DNA from: Prevotella sp.
Lineage (GTDB): Bacteria; Bacteroidota; Bacteroidia; Bacteroidales; Bacteroidaceae
DNA: 53,831 bases
Assembly: GCA_017467535.1 (NCBI GenBank)
Contig: JAFUST010000071.1
Coordinates: forward strand, 1-53,831
Direction of reading: 5' to 3'
The position numbers and the translations under genes are program-made. Positions 1 to 7,480 of the stretch are shown in pieces; the stretch's first letter is position 1; every line of letters begins with the position of its first letter. The notes under the pieces are model-generated. The model did no database searches and was not told the origin of the DNA. It was given only the letters and a program-made list of their open reading frames with translations.

Positions 1-531
1 CTGCACGTAGGTGAAACCATTGATACGTGAAATGATCATAGCGGCGTCCTTGCCCAGACCGTTCAGAATGACGCGGAGGGGCTTCTTGCGCACCTTGTTG
101 GCCTTCTCGGCAATCTTGATGGCACCTTCGGCGGCAGCGAAACTCTCGTGGCCGGCCAGGAAGGCGAAGCACTCGGTCTCCTCGCGGAGCAGACGAGCAG
201 CCAGGTTGCCGTGGCCCAGACCAACCTTGCGGTCGTCGGCCACGCTGCCGGGGATACAGAACGACTGCAGACCGATACCGATGGCCTCGGCAGCCTCGGC
301 AGCGCTCTTTACGCCCTTCTTGATGGCGATGGCAGCACCGCAAACGTATGCCCACTTGGCGTTCTCGAAGCAGATACGCTGCGTCTCCTCACACATCTGG
401 TAGGGGTCGACACCTGCCTTCTCGCAGATCTCGTTGGCCTCTTCGATGCTATTGATCCCGTTCTCTTTCAGAGCAGCCAGCACCTGGTTGATGCGACGCT
501 CGTAACTCTCGAATGATACTTTTCTAATCAT
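1..531 (-). CDS. GGGtGRT protein (N-terminal 177 residues, cut by window edge)
   Basis: Open from an ATG at 531 to the window edge, so the C-terminal part, including the glycine-rich segment that names the family, is not visible. The visible part begins MIRKVSFESYERRINQ and contains CIPGSVADDRKVGLGHGN and a FLAGHESFAAAEGA stretch, which I recognise as the N-terminal half of the GGGtGRT family. The biochemical role is not established to my knowledge. In Bacteroidota and Clostridia the gene commonly sits beside an IscU/NifU-like scaffold, as here: the partner lies 17 nt upstream in the same direction, so the two are probably co-transcribed. A link to Fe-S or redox chemistry is inferred from that pairing only. 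Confidence 0.85.
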   Translation of the reverse strand, partial: MIRKVSFESYERRINQVLAALKENGINSIEEANEICEKAGVDPYQMCEETQRICFENAKWAYVCGAAIAIKKGVKSAAEAAEAIGIGLQSFCIPGSVADDRKVGLGHGNLAARLLREETECFAFLAGHESFAAAEGAIKIAEKANKVRKKPLRVILNGLGKDAAMIISRINGFTYVQ

Positions 532-548
532 AGTTCGGGTCCTCCTTC

Positions 549-1250
549 TTATTCTTTACGTGGGTCAATAACTTTCACAATTCCCTGCTCGGCGGTGGTG
601 CGGCCATAAGAGCCAGTGAACTTCTTCACGGCCTCGTTAGCATCCATGCCGTCCTTGATGGCTTCCATCATCTTGCCCAGGTGTACATACTCGTAGCCAC
701 AAACCTGGTTGTCCTTGTCCAGGAACTGCTTGGTGATGTAGCCTTCGGTCAGTTCGAGGTAGCGTGTGCCCTTGGCCACGGTGCCATAGAGGGTACCCGT
801 CTGCGAGCGCAGGCCCTTGCCCAGGTCTTCCAGGCCAGCACCAATCACGAGACCGCCCTCACTGAAGGCACTCTGTGTGCGTCCGTAGACAATCTGGAGG
901 AACAACTCGCGCATAGCAGTATTGATAGCATCGCAAACGAGGTCGGTATTCAGGGCCTCAAGGATGGTCTTGCCCGGCAGAATCTCGCTGGCCATAGCGG
1001 CAGAGTGAGTCATGCCCGTGCAACCGATGGTCTCTACCAGGGCCTCCTGGATGATGCCATCCTTTACGTTCAGGCTCAGTTTGCAGGCACCCTGCTGAGG
1101 AGCGCACCAGCCGATACCGTGGGTATAGCCCGAAATGTCCTTGATCTCCTTGGCCTGGATCCACTTGCCCTCCTCGGGGATGGGTGCAGGACCGTGGTTG
1201 GGGCCTTTGGCCACAACGCACATGTTTTCAACTTCCTTAGAATAAATCAT
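549..1250 (-). CDS. Divergent IscU/NifU-like Fe-S scaffold protein
   Basis: 233 residues. The central part aligns by eye with the IscU fold: CKLSLNVKDGIIQEA (Cys56) corresponds to the first Cys strand of IscU, ETIGCTGMTHSAAMASE (Cys77) to the GCGSAIASSS loop, and LVCDAI (Cys106) to the third ligand region. Cys11 and Cys49 are extra. About 110 residues follow the IscU-like core, longer than the 130-residue classical scaffold, and end in a basic, charged tail. The gene precedes the GGGtGRT gene and has its own TAACTTTG box at 1290-1297. An Fe-S assembly or storage role is inferred from the fold. An internal start at Met10 is possible, but Met1 keeps the leader short. Confidence 0.82.
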   Translation of the reverse strand: MIYSKEVENMCVVAKGPNHGPAPIPEEGKWIQAKEIKDISGYTHGIGWCAPQQGACKLSLNVKDGIIQEALVETIGCTGMTHSAAMASEILPGKTILEALNTDLVCDAINTAMRELFLQIVYGRTQSAFSEGGLVIGAGLEDLGKGLRSQTGTLYGTVAKGTRYLELTEGYITKQFLDKDNQVCGYEYVHLGKMMEAIKDGMDANEAVKKFTGSYGRTTAEQGIVKVIDPRKE

Positions 1251-1289
1251 TGTAGAACTATTTATAAACAGATTATTTGTTCAAGGCTG

Positions 1290-1297
1290 CAAAGTTA
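1290..1297 (-). promoter_or_regulatory. Promoter -7 box of scaffold/GGGtGRT operon
   Basis: The minus strand reads TAACTTTG, a full match to the Bacteroidota TAnnTTTG -7 element, 40 nt upstream of the ATG. No convincing TTTG is seen 19-21 nt further upstream. Confidence 0.6.
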
Positions 1298-1360
1298 GTA
1301 AATTTCTTCGACAATACCTAAAAATGGTGAGACTTTTTTCCGTTCTGCCGTTTTTTTTCA

Positions 1361-2587
1361 TCATTCCGTCAAACACTTGTCCAGTGCTTCGGCGATGGCT
1401 GCCTTGTCCAGATGCTGACCGATGAAGACCAGTTTCTGCATACGGTCGCCATATTTCTCATCCCAGTCGCGGCGCAGGGCAGGGTCACGCTCCATCATCT
1501 GCTGCAGTTCTGCTTTCGGCATCGTGGCAAACCACTGGCCGGCCTGACGGATACTGACCTGCTTGCCTGCCTGCTCGAACAGGTAGCACATCTCTTGCTC
1601 GTCCTGGAAATAGCAGATGCCCTTGGCTCGGATGACGCTCTTGGGCCACTGGCGGGCCACAAACTCGTCGAACAGTCCCAGATTGAACGGGCGGCGACGG
1701 TAGTACACATAGGTGCCGATGCCATATTCCTCAGCCTCACCTTCATCGTGGTGATGATGATGGTGGTGGCCGTGCTCGTGTTCTTCATGCTCGTCGTGGT
1801 CGTGGTGGTGATGCTCATGTTCGTCATCATCATCTTCTTCATGATGACGCTCCACCTCTTGAATCCAGGTAGCCGAGGTGGCCACGCGGTCGAAGTCGAA
1901 CATACCGGTGTTGAGTATCTTGTCGAAACTGACGTCGCCATAGTTGCACTCTATGATCTCCGCCTTGGGCTGCAGCGTGTGCACAATCTGGCGCAGACGG
2001 CCCAGTTCGTCGGGTGTCACCTCGGCAGCCTTGTTCAGCAGCACGATGTTGCAGAACTCTATCTGCTGGATCACCAGGTTCTCTATGTCTTCCTCGTCGA
2101 TGTCGGGGCGCTGCAGGCGCAGGCCGCCCTCAAACTCATCGCGCATCCTCAGGGCGTCCACCACTGTGACGATGCAGTCGAGGCGGGGCACACCGCCCTC
2201 AGTCACCTCTGGTGCCATTTGCGGGATAGAGCAGATGGTCTGTGCGATGGGGCCGGGCTCGCAGATACCGCTGGCCTCGATGACGATGTAGTCGAAGCGC
2301 TGCTGGGTGATGATGTCCTGCAGTTGCTGCACCAGATCCATCTTCAGCGTGCAGCAGATGCAGCCGTTCTGCAGGGCCACCAGCGAGTCATCCTGCTGGT
2401 TGACGATGCCCCCCTTCTGTATGAGGTCGGCGTCGATGTTCACCTCGCCAATGTCGTTGACGATGACGGCAAACTTGATGCCTTTCTGGTTGTTCAGTAT
2501 TCTATTCAGTAGTGTGGTCTTGCCGCTGCCCAGGTATCCTGTCAGCAGCAGCACAGGTGTTTCATTCCTATTCATAGCGTTATCCAA
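1361..2587 (-). CDS. CobW/COG0523-family metal-chaperone GTPase with His-rich loop
   Basis: 408 residues. The P-loop is GYLGSGKTT (residues 17-25), followed by NDIGE (44-48), the CxCC metal motif GCICCTL (Cys76, 78, 79) and an NKAA guanine-recognition motif. A long stretch rich in His, Asp and Glu lies between the G domain and the CobW C-terminal domain; such loops bind Zn or Ni in this family. The family hydrolyses GTP to deliver metal to client proteins. It follows pyrI by 15 nt, whose product carries a structural zinc site, so a zinc-transfer role is plausible but inferred. Met5 is an alternative start. Confidence 0.88.
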   Translation of the reverse strand: MDNAMNRNETPVLLLTGYLGSGKTTLLNRILNNQKGIKFAVIVNDIGEVNIDADLIQKGGIVNQQDDSLVALQNGCICCTLKMDLVQQLQDIITQQRFDYIVIEASGICEPGPIAQTICSIPQMAPEVTEGGVPRLDCIVTVVDALRMRDEFEGGLRLQRPDIDEEDIENLVIQQIEFCNIVLLNKAAEVTPDELGRLRQIVHTLQPKAEIIECNYGDVSFDKILNTGMFDFDRVATSATWIQEVERHHEEDDDDEHEHHHHDHDEHEEHEHGHHHHHHHDEGEAEEYGIGTYVYYRRRPFNLGLFDEFVARQWPKSVIRAKGICYFQDEQEMCYLFEQAGKQVSIRQAGQWFATMPKAELQQMMERDPALRRDWDEKYGDRMQKLVFIGQHLDKAAIAEALDKCLTE

Positions 2588-2602
2588 TTATTCACTTTTC
2601 CT

Positions 2603-3058
2603 TTAACAGAGTTCTACTTTGTTGATGTCCTGTTCCTTCTCGCAGTAGTGGCAGGTCAGCATGTTGCCCGTCACGTGGAAGTAGGTCTGCATGGGCTCGT
2701 TGTTGGTGATGCACTTCGGGTTGTTGCATTTCACGATGCCATGCATCTCCTGTGGCGTCTCCACAGTCTTCTTCTCCACCACCTCATAGTCGCGGATGAT
2801 GTTTAGGATCACATTGGGCGCCACTACCGACAGGCGCGATATCTCGTCGTCAGTGAAGAACTTGTCGCTCACCTTGATGATGCCCTTATTGCCCACCTTC
2901 AGAGAGGGGTAGTTGATGCCGATGGTGACGGGCGTCTTCAGGTCGAAGAGCCCCAATAGTTGCGCCACTTGATAAGTCTTACCGGCCGGTATATGGTCAA
3001 TCACGGTGCCGTGCTCGATGGCGGCCACCAGGCGTTCTTTCTTGTTGGATGATCTCAT
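2603..3058 (-). CDS. pyrI: Aspartate carbamoyltransferase regulatory subunit
   Basis: 151 residues, the usual PyrI length. The N-terminal allosteric domain begins with the typical [15 protein letters not shown] segment, where nucleotides bind, and the C-terminal zinc domain has the four ligands as CNNPKC and CHYC. It assembles with PyrB trimers into the class B holoenzyme and mediates nucleotide feedback on pyrimidine synthesis. Its ATG overlaps the pyrB stop by 4 nt, indicating translational coupling, and cobW follows closely. Confidence 0.97.
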   Translation of the reverse strand: MRSSNKKERLVAAIEHGTVIDHIPAGKTYQVAQLLGLFDLKTPVTIGINYPSLKVGNKGIIKVSDKFFTDDEISRLSVVAPNVILNIIRDYEVVEKKTVETPQEMHGIVKCNNPKCITNNEPMQTYFHVTGNMLTCHYCEKEQDINKVELC

Positions 3059-4002
3059 AGGATAATGGTTTTGTCGTTTTTCACTTCGTCGAGCCCAATG
3101 CCCAGCACATCGCAGAAGATGGCCTCGCGGGCAAAGAGGCCGTTGCCGGCCTGCTGTATGTAGTAGGCGTGCGGATTGTCATCCACCTCGTAGGCTATCT
3201 CGTTCACGCGGGGCAGCGGGTGCAGTATCTTCATGTTGGGCTTGGCCAGCCGCAGCAGGTCGTTGTTCAGTATGTAGACATTCTTCACCCGCTCATATTC
3301 CATCAGGTCCGAGAAACGCTCCTTCTGCACACGGGTCATGTAGAGGATGTCGGCATCCTGAATCACCTTCTCGTTGAAGGCTGTGTGCTCCTGGTATTTG
3401 ATGCCGTGCTCGTCGCAGTAGAGTTTATACTCCTTGGGCATCGCCAATTCCTTCGGCGCCACAAAGTGGAACGTGGGGTTGAAGTGGCGCATGGCCATCA
3501 GCAGCGAGTGCACCGTGCGGCCATATTTCAGGTCGCCCACCATATATATATTAAGGTTATCCAGCGTGCCCTGCGTCTTGTAAATAGAGTAGAGGTCGAG
3601 CATGCACTGCGAGGGGTGCTGGTGGGCACCGTCGCCGGCATTGACGATGGGCACAGGGCTCACCTCCGAGGCATACTGCGCTGCACCCTCTATGTAGTGG
3701 CGCATCACGATCACGTCGGCATAGTTGGCCACCATCAGTATGGTGTCCTTCAGCGTCTCGCCCTTCGTGCCGCTGGTCACCTTCGGGTCGGCAAAGCCGA
3801 TCACGCGGGCTCCAAGGCGGTTGGCGGCAGTCTCAAACGAGAGACGAGTTCTGGTACTGGGCTCAAAGAACAGGGTGGCTACCACCTTGCCCTTCAGCAA
3901 TTCACGGTTGGGGTGTTTTTCAAACTCCTGTGCCATCTCAATCATATAGAGAATTTTTTCTCTCGTGAGGTCGGCAATGGTGACGAAATTATGTTTGTCC
4001 AT
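3055..4002 (-). CDS. pyrB: Aspartate carbamoyltransferase catalytic subunit
   Basis: 315 residues, full length. It condenses carbamoyl phosphate with aspartate, the committed step of pyrimidine synthesis. The carbamoyl-phosphate motif FEPSTRTR is at residues 46-53, followed by [15 protein letters not shown] and HPLPR, so the active site is complete. It is first in a pyrB-pyrI-cobW unit with a strong promoter (4028-4059) giving a leader of about 20 nt, too short for a classical attenuator. One codon run, at 3541-3556, is unusually AT-rich for the gene. Confidence 0.97.
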   Translation of the reverse strand: MDKHNFVTIADLTREKILYMIEMAQEFEKHPNRELLKGKVVATLFFEPSTRTRLSFETAANRLGARVIGFADPKVTSGTKGETLKDTILMVANYADVIVMRHYIEGAAQYASEVSPVPIVNAGDGAHQHPSQCMLDLYSIYKTQGTLDNLNIYMVGDLKYGRTVHSLLMAMRHFNPTFHFVAPKELAMPKEYKLYCDEHGIKYQEHTAFNEKVIQDADILYMTRVQKERFSDLMEYERVKNVYILNNDLLRLAKPNMKILHPLPRVNEIAYEVDDNPHAYYIQQAGNGLFAREAIFCDVLGIGLDEVKNDKTIIL

Positions 4003-4027
4003 AATGGGTCTTGAATGTATTCGGGTG

Positions 4028-4059
4028 CAAAGTTACTAAAAAGTCGAGAGCAAAACAAA
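4028..4059 (-). promoter_or_regulatory. pyrB promoter
   Basis: The minus strand carries TTTG (plus 4056-4059), a 20-nt spacer and TAACTTTG (plus 4028-4035), an exact match to the Bacteroidota primary-sigma promoter, 26 nt upstream of the pyrB ATG. Confidence 0.8.
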
Positions 4060-4188
4060 AGAATTCATTCTTTTTTTGCATCTTCAAGTTTCATTTCGGC
4101 CGCAGGTCACTTTACTCCGTCACATTGGCGGGCCAGTGGCGTATTATAGTATGGCTTCATTTTGATGCTTGATTCAGGTTGAATGGAC

Positions 4189-4241
4189 GCTCCAAACGGG
4201 GCGTTTGGAGGCTTCAAACGGATGGTTTGGAGGCTTCAAAC
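4189..4241. repeat. 22-nt tandem repeat, copy A
   Basis: Between pyrB and the divergent glutamate synthase gene. The 17-nt core GTTTGGAGGCTTCAAAC occurs at 4203-4219 and 4225-4241, spaced 22 nt apart, preceded by a half unit GCTCCAAACGGGGC at 4189-4202. The core is a quasi-palindrome. The same array with about two mismatches recurs at 53660-53720. The 473-nt gap 4003-4475 otherwise holds the pyrB promoter, a small ORF remnant (4214-4363) and the promoter of the next gene; I saw nothing recognisable in 4060-4188. Confidence 0.8.
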
Positions 4242-4363
4242 TCCAGGTCGGCGATGTCTATCTTGCGGGCTTTCTGCTCGGGGTGGAGCAGCGGGCGCAG
4301 GACCTTAAGGGTATGGGGGAACAGTTCGTACATCTCATGGTGTTGGGTACCATCCTCGAACAC
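4214..4363 (-). pseudogene. Possible small ORF or 3' gene remnant
   Basis: A 49-codon frame opens with GTG at 4363 just after an in-frame TAA and stops at 4216-4214. The peptide begins VFEDGTQHHEMYELFP and contains LRPLLHPEQKARKID, a composition typical of a real globular protein and not of random antisense. An internal ATG at 4333 would give 39 residues. The last eight or so codons run into the 22-nt repeat (EFEASKPSV). No promoter is evident. It may be the tail of a gene lost to rearrangement. I do not recognise the family. Confidence 0.35.
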
Positions 4364-4412
4364 GTGTTAACTAATTATAATCTTGAGAAAAGTAGGAATA
4401 ATTCCTCAGATA

Positions 4413-4444
4413 ATTGCAGGTTTCAACAAAAATGACTAACTTTG
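4413..4444 (+). promoter_or_regulatory. Promoter of glutamate-synthase-type gene
   Basis: ATTG (4413-4416), a 20-nt spacer and TAACTTTG (4437-4444) sit 31 nt before the ATG at 4476. A GGAGGAAG run at 4467-4474 ends one base before the start; it is Shine-Dalgarno-like but unusually close. Confidence 0.7.
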
Positions 4445-4475
4445 CACCCGAAAATCTTAAAAGTATGGAGGAAGC

Positions 4476-5798
4476 ATGGAGCAAGAGAACAAGAATTTTC
4501 AGGTAGTACACGAAGGATTTACGGCCAAGGAGGCCATTGACGAGGCAAAGCGTTGCCTGCACTGTAAGATTCCACAATGTCGGAAGGGTTGCCCAATAGA
4601 GAACAACATTCCCGATTTTGTGGCGGCTTTGTCTATGGGTAACTTTGGCGAGGCTATGAAGGTGATCAACGAGCGCAGCAATCTGCCTGCCATCTGTGGT
4701 CGCGTGTGTCCGCACGAGAAGCAGTGTCAGGGCAGTTGTGTGCTGGGCAAGAAGGGCGAGCCCATCCAGATAGGTAAATTGGAGCAATTTGTGGCCGACT
4801 TTGATACCGACATGGAACTGATTCGCGAGCGTTTGGCGCAGAAGAACCGCGGTATCGTGGCTGTGATTGGCTCTGGGCCTGCAGGACTGACTGTGGCCGG
4901 CGATCTGGCGCGTCAGGGCTTCAAGGTGACCATCTTCGAGAGTGAGGGCGAGCCGGGCGGTGTGCTGATGTACGGCATTCCGGAGTATCGTCTGCCTAAA
5001 GCCATCGTGCGTAAGGAAATCAGAAAGATAGCCGAACTGGGCGTGGACTTCCAGTTGAATACCACGGTAGGCCGCAACGGCGTGACCATTGACTCACTGT
5101 TTGCACAGGGCTACGACGCTATCTTTATAGGTACGGGAACATCTATTCCACAGAACATGAATTCGACACCGGGATTCGCGCTGCGCGGCGTGAATCAGGC
5201 TACGTATCTGCTGCATCAGGTGAACGTGTTCAACGAGGGGCTGACCACCCGCGACATGGTGCCCGTGGATCCGGGCGACCGTGTGGCCGTGATTGGCGGT
5301 GGCAACGTGGCTATGGATGCTGCGCGTACGGCCATCCGCCTGGGAGCCGACGTGACGGTGCTTTATCGTCGCACGCAGGAGGAGATGCCGGCCATACCCA
5401 GCGAGTATGAGGAGGCCGTGGCTGAGGGCGTGAAGTTCTGGTGGAACACGTCGTGCACAGAGTTCCTGGCTGGCGACAACGGCCGTTTGGGGCAGTTGCG
5501 CATCGTCGATCCCGATGGCGAGCGTCTGGAACCGTTCAACCGTGTGTTCATGGCCATCGGTTCTCGTCCGGCCAACCGTATCGTGTCGACCACCGAGGGT
5601 ATCGAGGTCGACGAGAAAGGCTACGTGAAGGTGGTAGATCGCCCCATGGGCATGACCACCCGTCGCGGTGTGTTTGCCGGTGGCGACGTGGTGCACCGTC
5701 CGCAGACAGTGGTGCTGGCCATGAAGGCCGCCAAGGAGGTGGCACAGGGCATCGCTCAGTACATCGATGCCGTAAAACTGCTGGAGGGTATGAAATAG
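4476..5798 (+). CDS. gltA: NADPH-dependent glutamate synthase small-chain-type oxidoreductase
   Basis: 440 residues. The N-terminal Fe-S domain has two Cys groups (27, 30, 35, 39 and 74, 78, 84, 88), then an FAD dinucleotide motif VIGSGPAGL near residue 130 and an NAD(P)H motif VIGGGNVAMDAA near 272, with a GVFAGGD FAD-closing motif. This is the GltD-like, homotetrameric GltA layout. No large glutamate synthase subunit is nearby, so it may act as a stand-alone glutamate synthase or feed electrons to another partner. NfnB-type transhydrogenase subunits share the fold. Monocistronic: own promoter, and a terminator right after the stop. Confidence 0.85.
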   Translation: MEQENKNFQVVHEGFTAKEAIDEAKRCLHCKIPQCRKGCPIENNIPDFVAALSMGNFGEAMKVINERSNLPAICGRVCPHEKQCQGSCVLGKKGEPIQIGKLEQFVADFDTDMELIRERLAQKNRGIVAVIGSGPAGLTVAGDLARQGFKVTIFESEGEPGGVLMYGIPEYRLPKAIVRKEIRKIAELGVDFQLNTTVGRNGVTIDSLFAQGYDAIFIGTGTSIPQNMNSTPGFALRGVNQATYLLHQVNVFNEGLTTRDMVPVDPGDRVAVIGGGNVAMDAARTAIRLGADVTVLYRRTQEEMPAIPSEYEEAVAEGVKFWWNTSCTEFLAGDNGRLGQLRIVDPDGERLEPFNRVFMAIGSRPANRIVSTTEGIEVDEKGYVKVVDRPMGMTTRRGVFAGGDVVHRPQTVVLAMKAAKEVAQGIAQYIDAVKLLEGMK

Positions 5799-5806
5799 GA
5801 AAATAG

Positions 5807-5833
5807 AAAGCCAGCCTTATTTAGGCTGGCTTT
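5807..5833. terminator. Bidirectional terminator
   Basis: A perfect 10-bp stem (AAAGCCAGCC with GGCTGGCTTT, loop TTATTTA) lies between the convergent genes ending at 5798 and 5832. The right arm reaches into the TAA stop codon of the minus-strand gene (5834-5832). Confidence 0.8.
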
Positions 5834-6266
5834 ACCCCTTTTGGGCCTGCTCCCAGGAGAGGAGGGCCTTGATGAAAGTTTCGCACGGATTGTTGCGGAA
5901 CTTTCTTTCTCTGATGGCTTTGATAAGTGTGTAGACCACGTAGATAAGCAGGCAGAGCAGGAAGGCCGACGCGTAGGCGTAGAAGGCCATGTTGTCTATC
6001 TTGACGAACAGACTGAACAGAGCCACGGGAATGGCAAAGGCCAGACCGAAAATGAGCAGGCGGTATTTGCACCACGACTCCTTGAAATCCTCGAATTTCT
6101 GTTTCTGCTCCAGGTACTGCTCGAATGCCTCTTCGCTGGCTATGTTGTAGTGTTCAAGACGGGGCAGGGTGGGGTCGTCCTTATAGTCGGTACGGATATC
6201 CCAAATGTGACCCTGGAGCGTCTCCAGGGTCACATGGTCAATGTATGAACGGTCTATCTGAAACAT
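5832..6266 (-). CDS. Small membrane protein of unknown function, last in gal operon
   Basis: 144 residues. An acidic N-terminal part of about 68 residues (two short predicted helices, WDIRTDYKDD) is followed by two hydrophobic segments, about 69-87 and 92-114 (LIFGLAFAIPVALFSLFV and MAFYAYASAFLLCLLIYV), and a basic C-terminal tail. Topology would place both ends on the same side of the inner membrane. It starts 3 nt after the galK stop, so it is very likely co-transcribed with the galactose genes, but nothing in the sequence indicates a galactose function. I do not recognise the family. Confidence 0.75.
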   Translation of the reverse strand: MFQIDRSYIDHVTLETLQGHIWDIRTDYKDDPTLPRLEHYNIASEEAFEQYLEQKQKFEDFKESWCKYRLLIFGLAFAIPVALFSLFVKIDNMAFYAYASAFLLCLLIYVVYTLIKAIRERKFRNNPCETFIKALLSWEQAQKG

Positions 6267-6269
6267 ACG

Positions 6270-7433
6270 TTAGCAGAGTTTGCGCGAGCCGTCGCCGATG
6301 ACAACGTCGATGACCTCAGGCTCGTGGCCGTACTTGGCGGCAAACTTCTTCTTGGCGTCGGCAATGAACTTGTTGTACAGGTCGGCACGCACCAGGTTGA
6401 TGGTGCAGCCACCGAAGCCACCGCCCATGATGCGGCTGCCAGTCACTTCGTTCTCCTTGGCGATGTCGTTCAGGTAATCCAGTTCCTCGCAGGATACCTC
6501 GTACTCCTTCGACAGGCCGTAGTGGGTCTCGTACATCTTCTGGCCTACAGTCTCGTAGTCACCGGCCAGCAGGGCGTCGCAGACAGCCAGCACGCGGTCC
6601 TTCTCACCCAGCACGAAGTGAGCGCGGGTATAGTCCTCCTCGCCAACCTCGGCACGGACTTCCTCCAGTTGCTCCCATGTGCAGTCGCGCAGGGTCTCAA
6701 ACTTGCCCTCGGGATGCTTCTTTTGAATGGCCTTCACCACGTTCTCGCAGGAGTTGCGGCGGTCGTTGTAGGGCGAACCGGCCAGTTCGTGCTTCACCTT
6801 ACTGTTGAGCAGCACCAGACGATAGCCGTCGGGCTTGAAGGGGAAGTACTCGAACTCGCGGCTGCGGCAGTCGAGACGCATCAGACAGCCGGCCTTGCCG
6901 AAGACAGAGGCAAACTGGTCCATGATGCCGCAGTTCACGCCGCAGTAGTTGTGCTCGGTAGCCTGTCCGGCCAGCACCATATCCCACTGGCTGACCTTGT
7001 TCTCGCCGAAGATGTCGTTCAGACCGCAGGCGAAGCAACTCTCCATGGCAGCACTCGACGACATGCCTGCGCCGAGGGGCACATCGCCGGCGAAGGCGAT
7101 GTTGAAGCCCTTCACGGGAACGCCCAACTTCTGGAACTCCTTGGCGATACCATAGATATAGCGTGCCCACGAGGCGCGAGGGCCTGCGGGGTCGCTCAGT
7201 TTGAAGTCCACGCGGTCCTTCAGATCGATGGCGTAGGCCATCACGGTGTCTTCGGTACCGTTGGCACGCATCTCGGCCATGATGCCTTTGTCCACTGCGC
7301 CGGGGAATACGAATCCGCCGTTATAGTCGGTGTGCTCACCAATCAGGTTAATACGACCGGGCGATGCGTACACATTGCCTGTTTTACCATCAAAATGCTT
7401 GATGAAGCGACTTCTTACAAATTCAATGTCCAT
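6270..7433 (-). CDS. galK: Galactokinase
   Basis: 387 residues. It phosphorylates alpha-D-galactose to galactose 1-phosphate, the first committed Leloir step. All three GHMP-kinase motifs are intact: GRINLIGEHTDY (26-37), which is also the galactokinase signature, PLGAGMSSSAA for the phosphate loop, and GSRIMGGGFGGC near the C-terminus. In the order galM, gluP, galK, small membrane protein. No galT or galE is in the window. Confidence 0.97.
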   Translation of the reverse strand: MDIEFVRSRFIKHFDGKTGNVYASPGRINLIGEHTDYNGGFVFPGAVDKGIMAEMRANGTEDTVMAYAIDLKDRVDFKLSDPAGPRASWARYIYGIAKEFQKLGVPVKGFNIAFAGDVPLGAGMSSSAAMESCFACGLNDIFGENKVSQWDMVLAGQATEHNYCGVNCGIMDQFASVFGKAGCLMRLDCRSREFEYFPFKPDGYRLVLLNSKVKHELAGSPYNDRRNSCENVVKAIQKKHPEGKFETLRDCTWEQLEEVRAEVGEEDYTRAHFVLGEKDRVLAVCDALLAGDYETVGQKMYETHYGLSKEYEVSCEELDYLNDIAKENEVTGSRIMGGGFGGCTINLVRADLYNKFIADAKKKFAAKYGHEPEVIDVVIGDGSRKLC

Positions 7434-7480
7434 AGTTACTTAGAGATTTTTTGTTTACAGATTTATAGTTTTAAGGATAA

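Noticed and set aside
1412-2512. A 366-residue frame antisense to cobW with hydrophobic stretches
   Set aside because: The Val/Met-rich run is the complement of the His/Asp/Glu-rich loop of the real gene, not a membrane protein.
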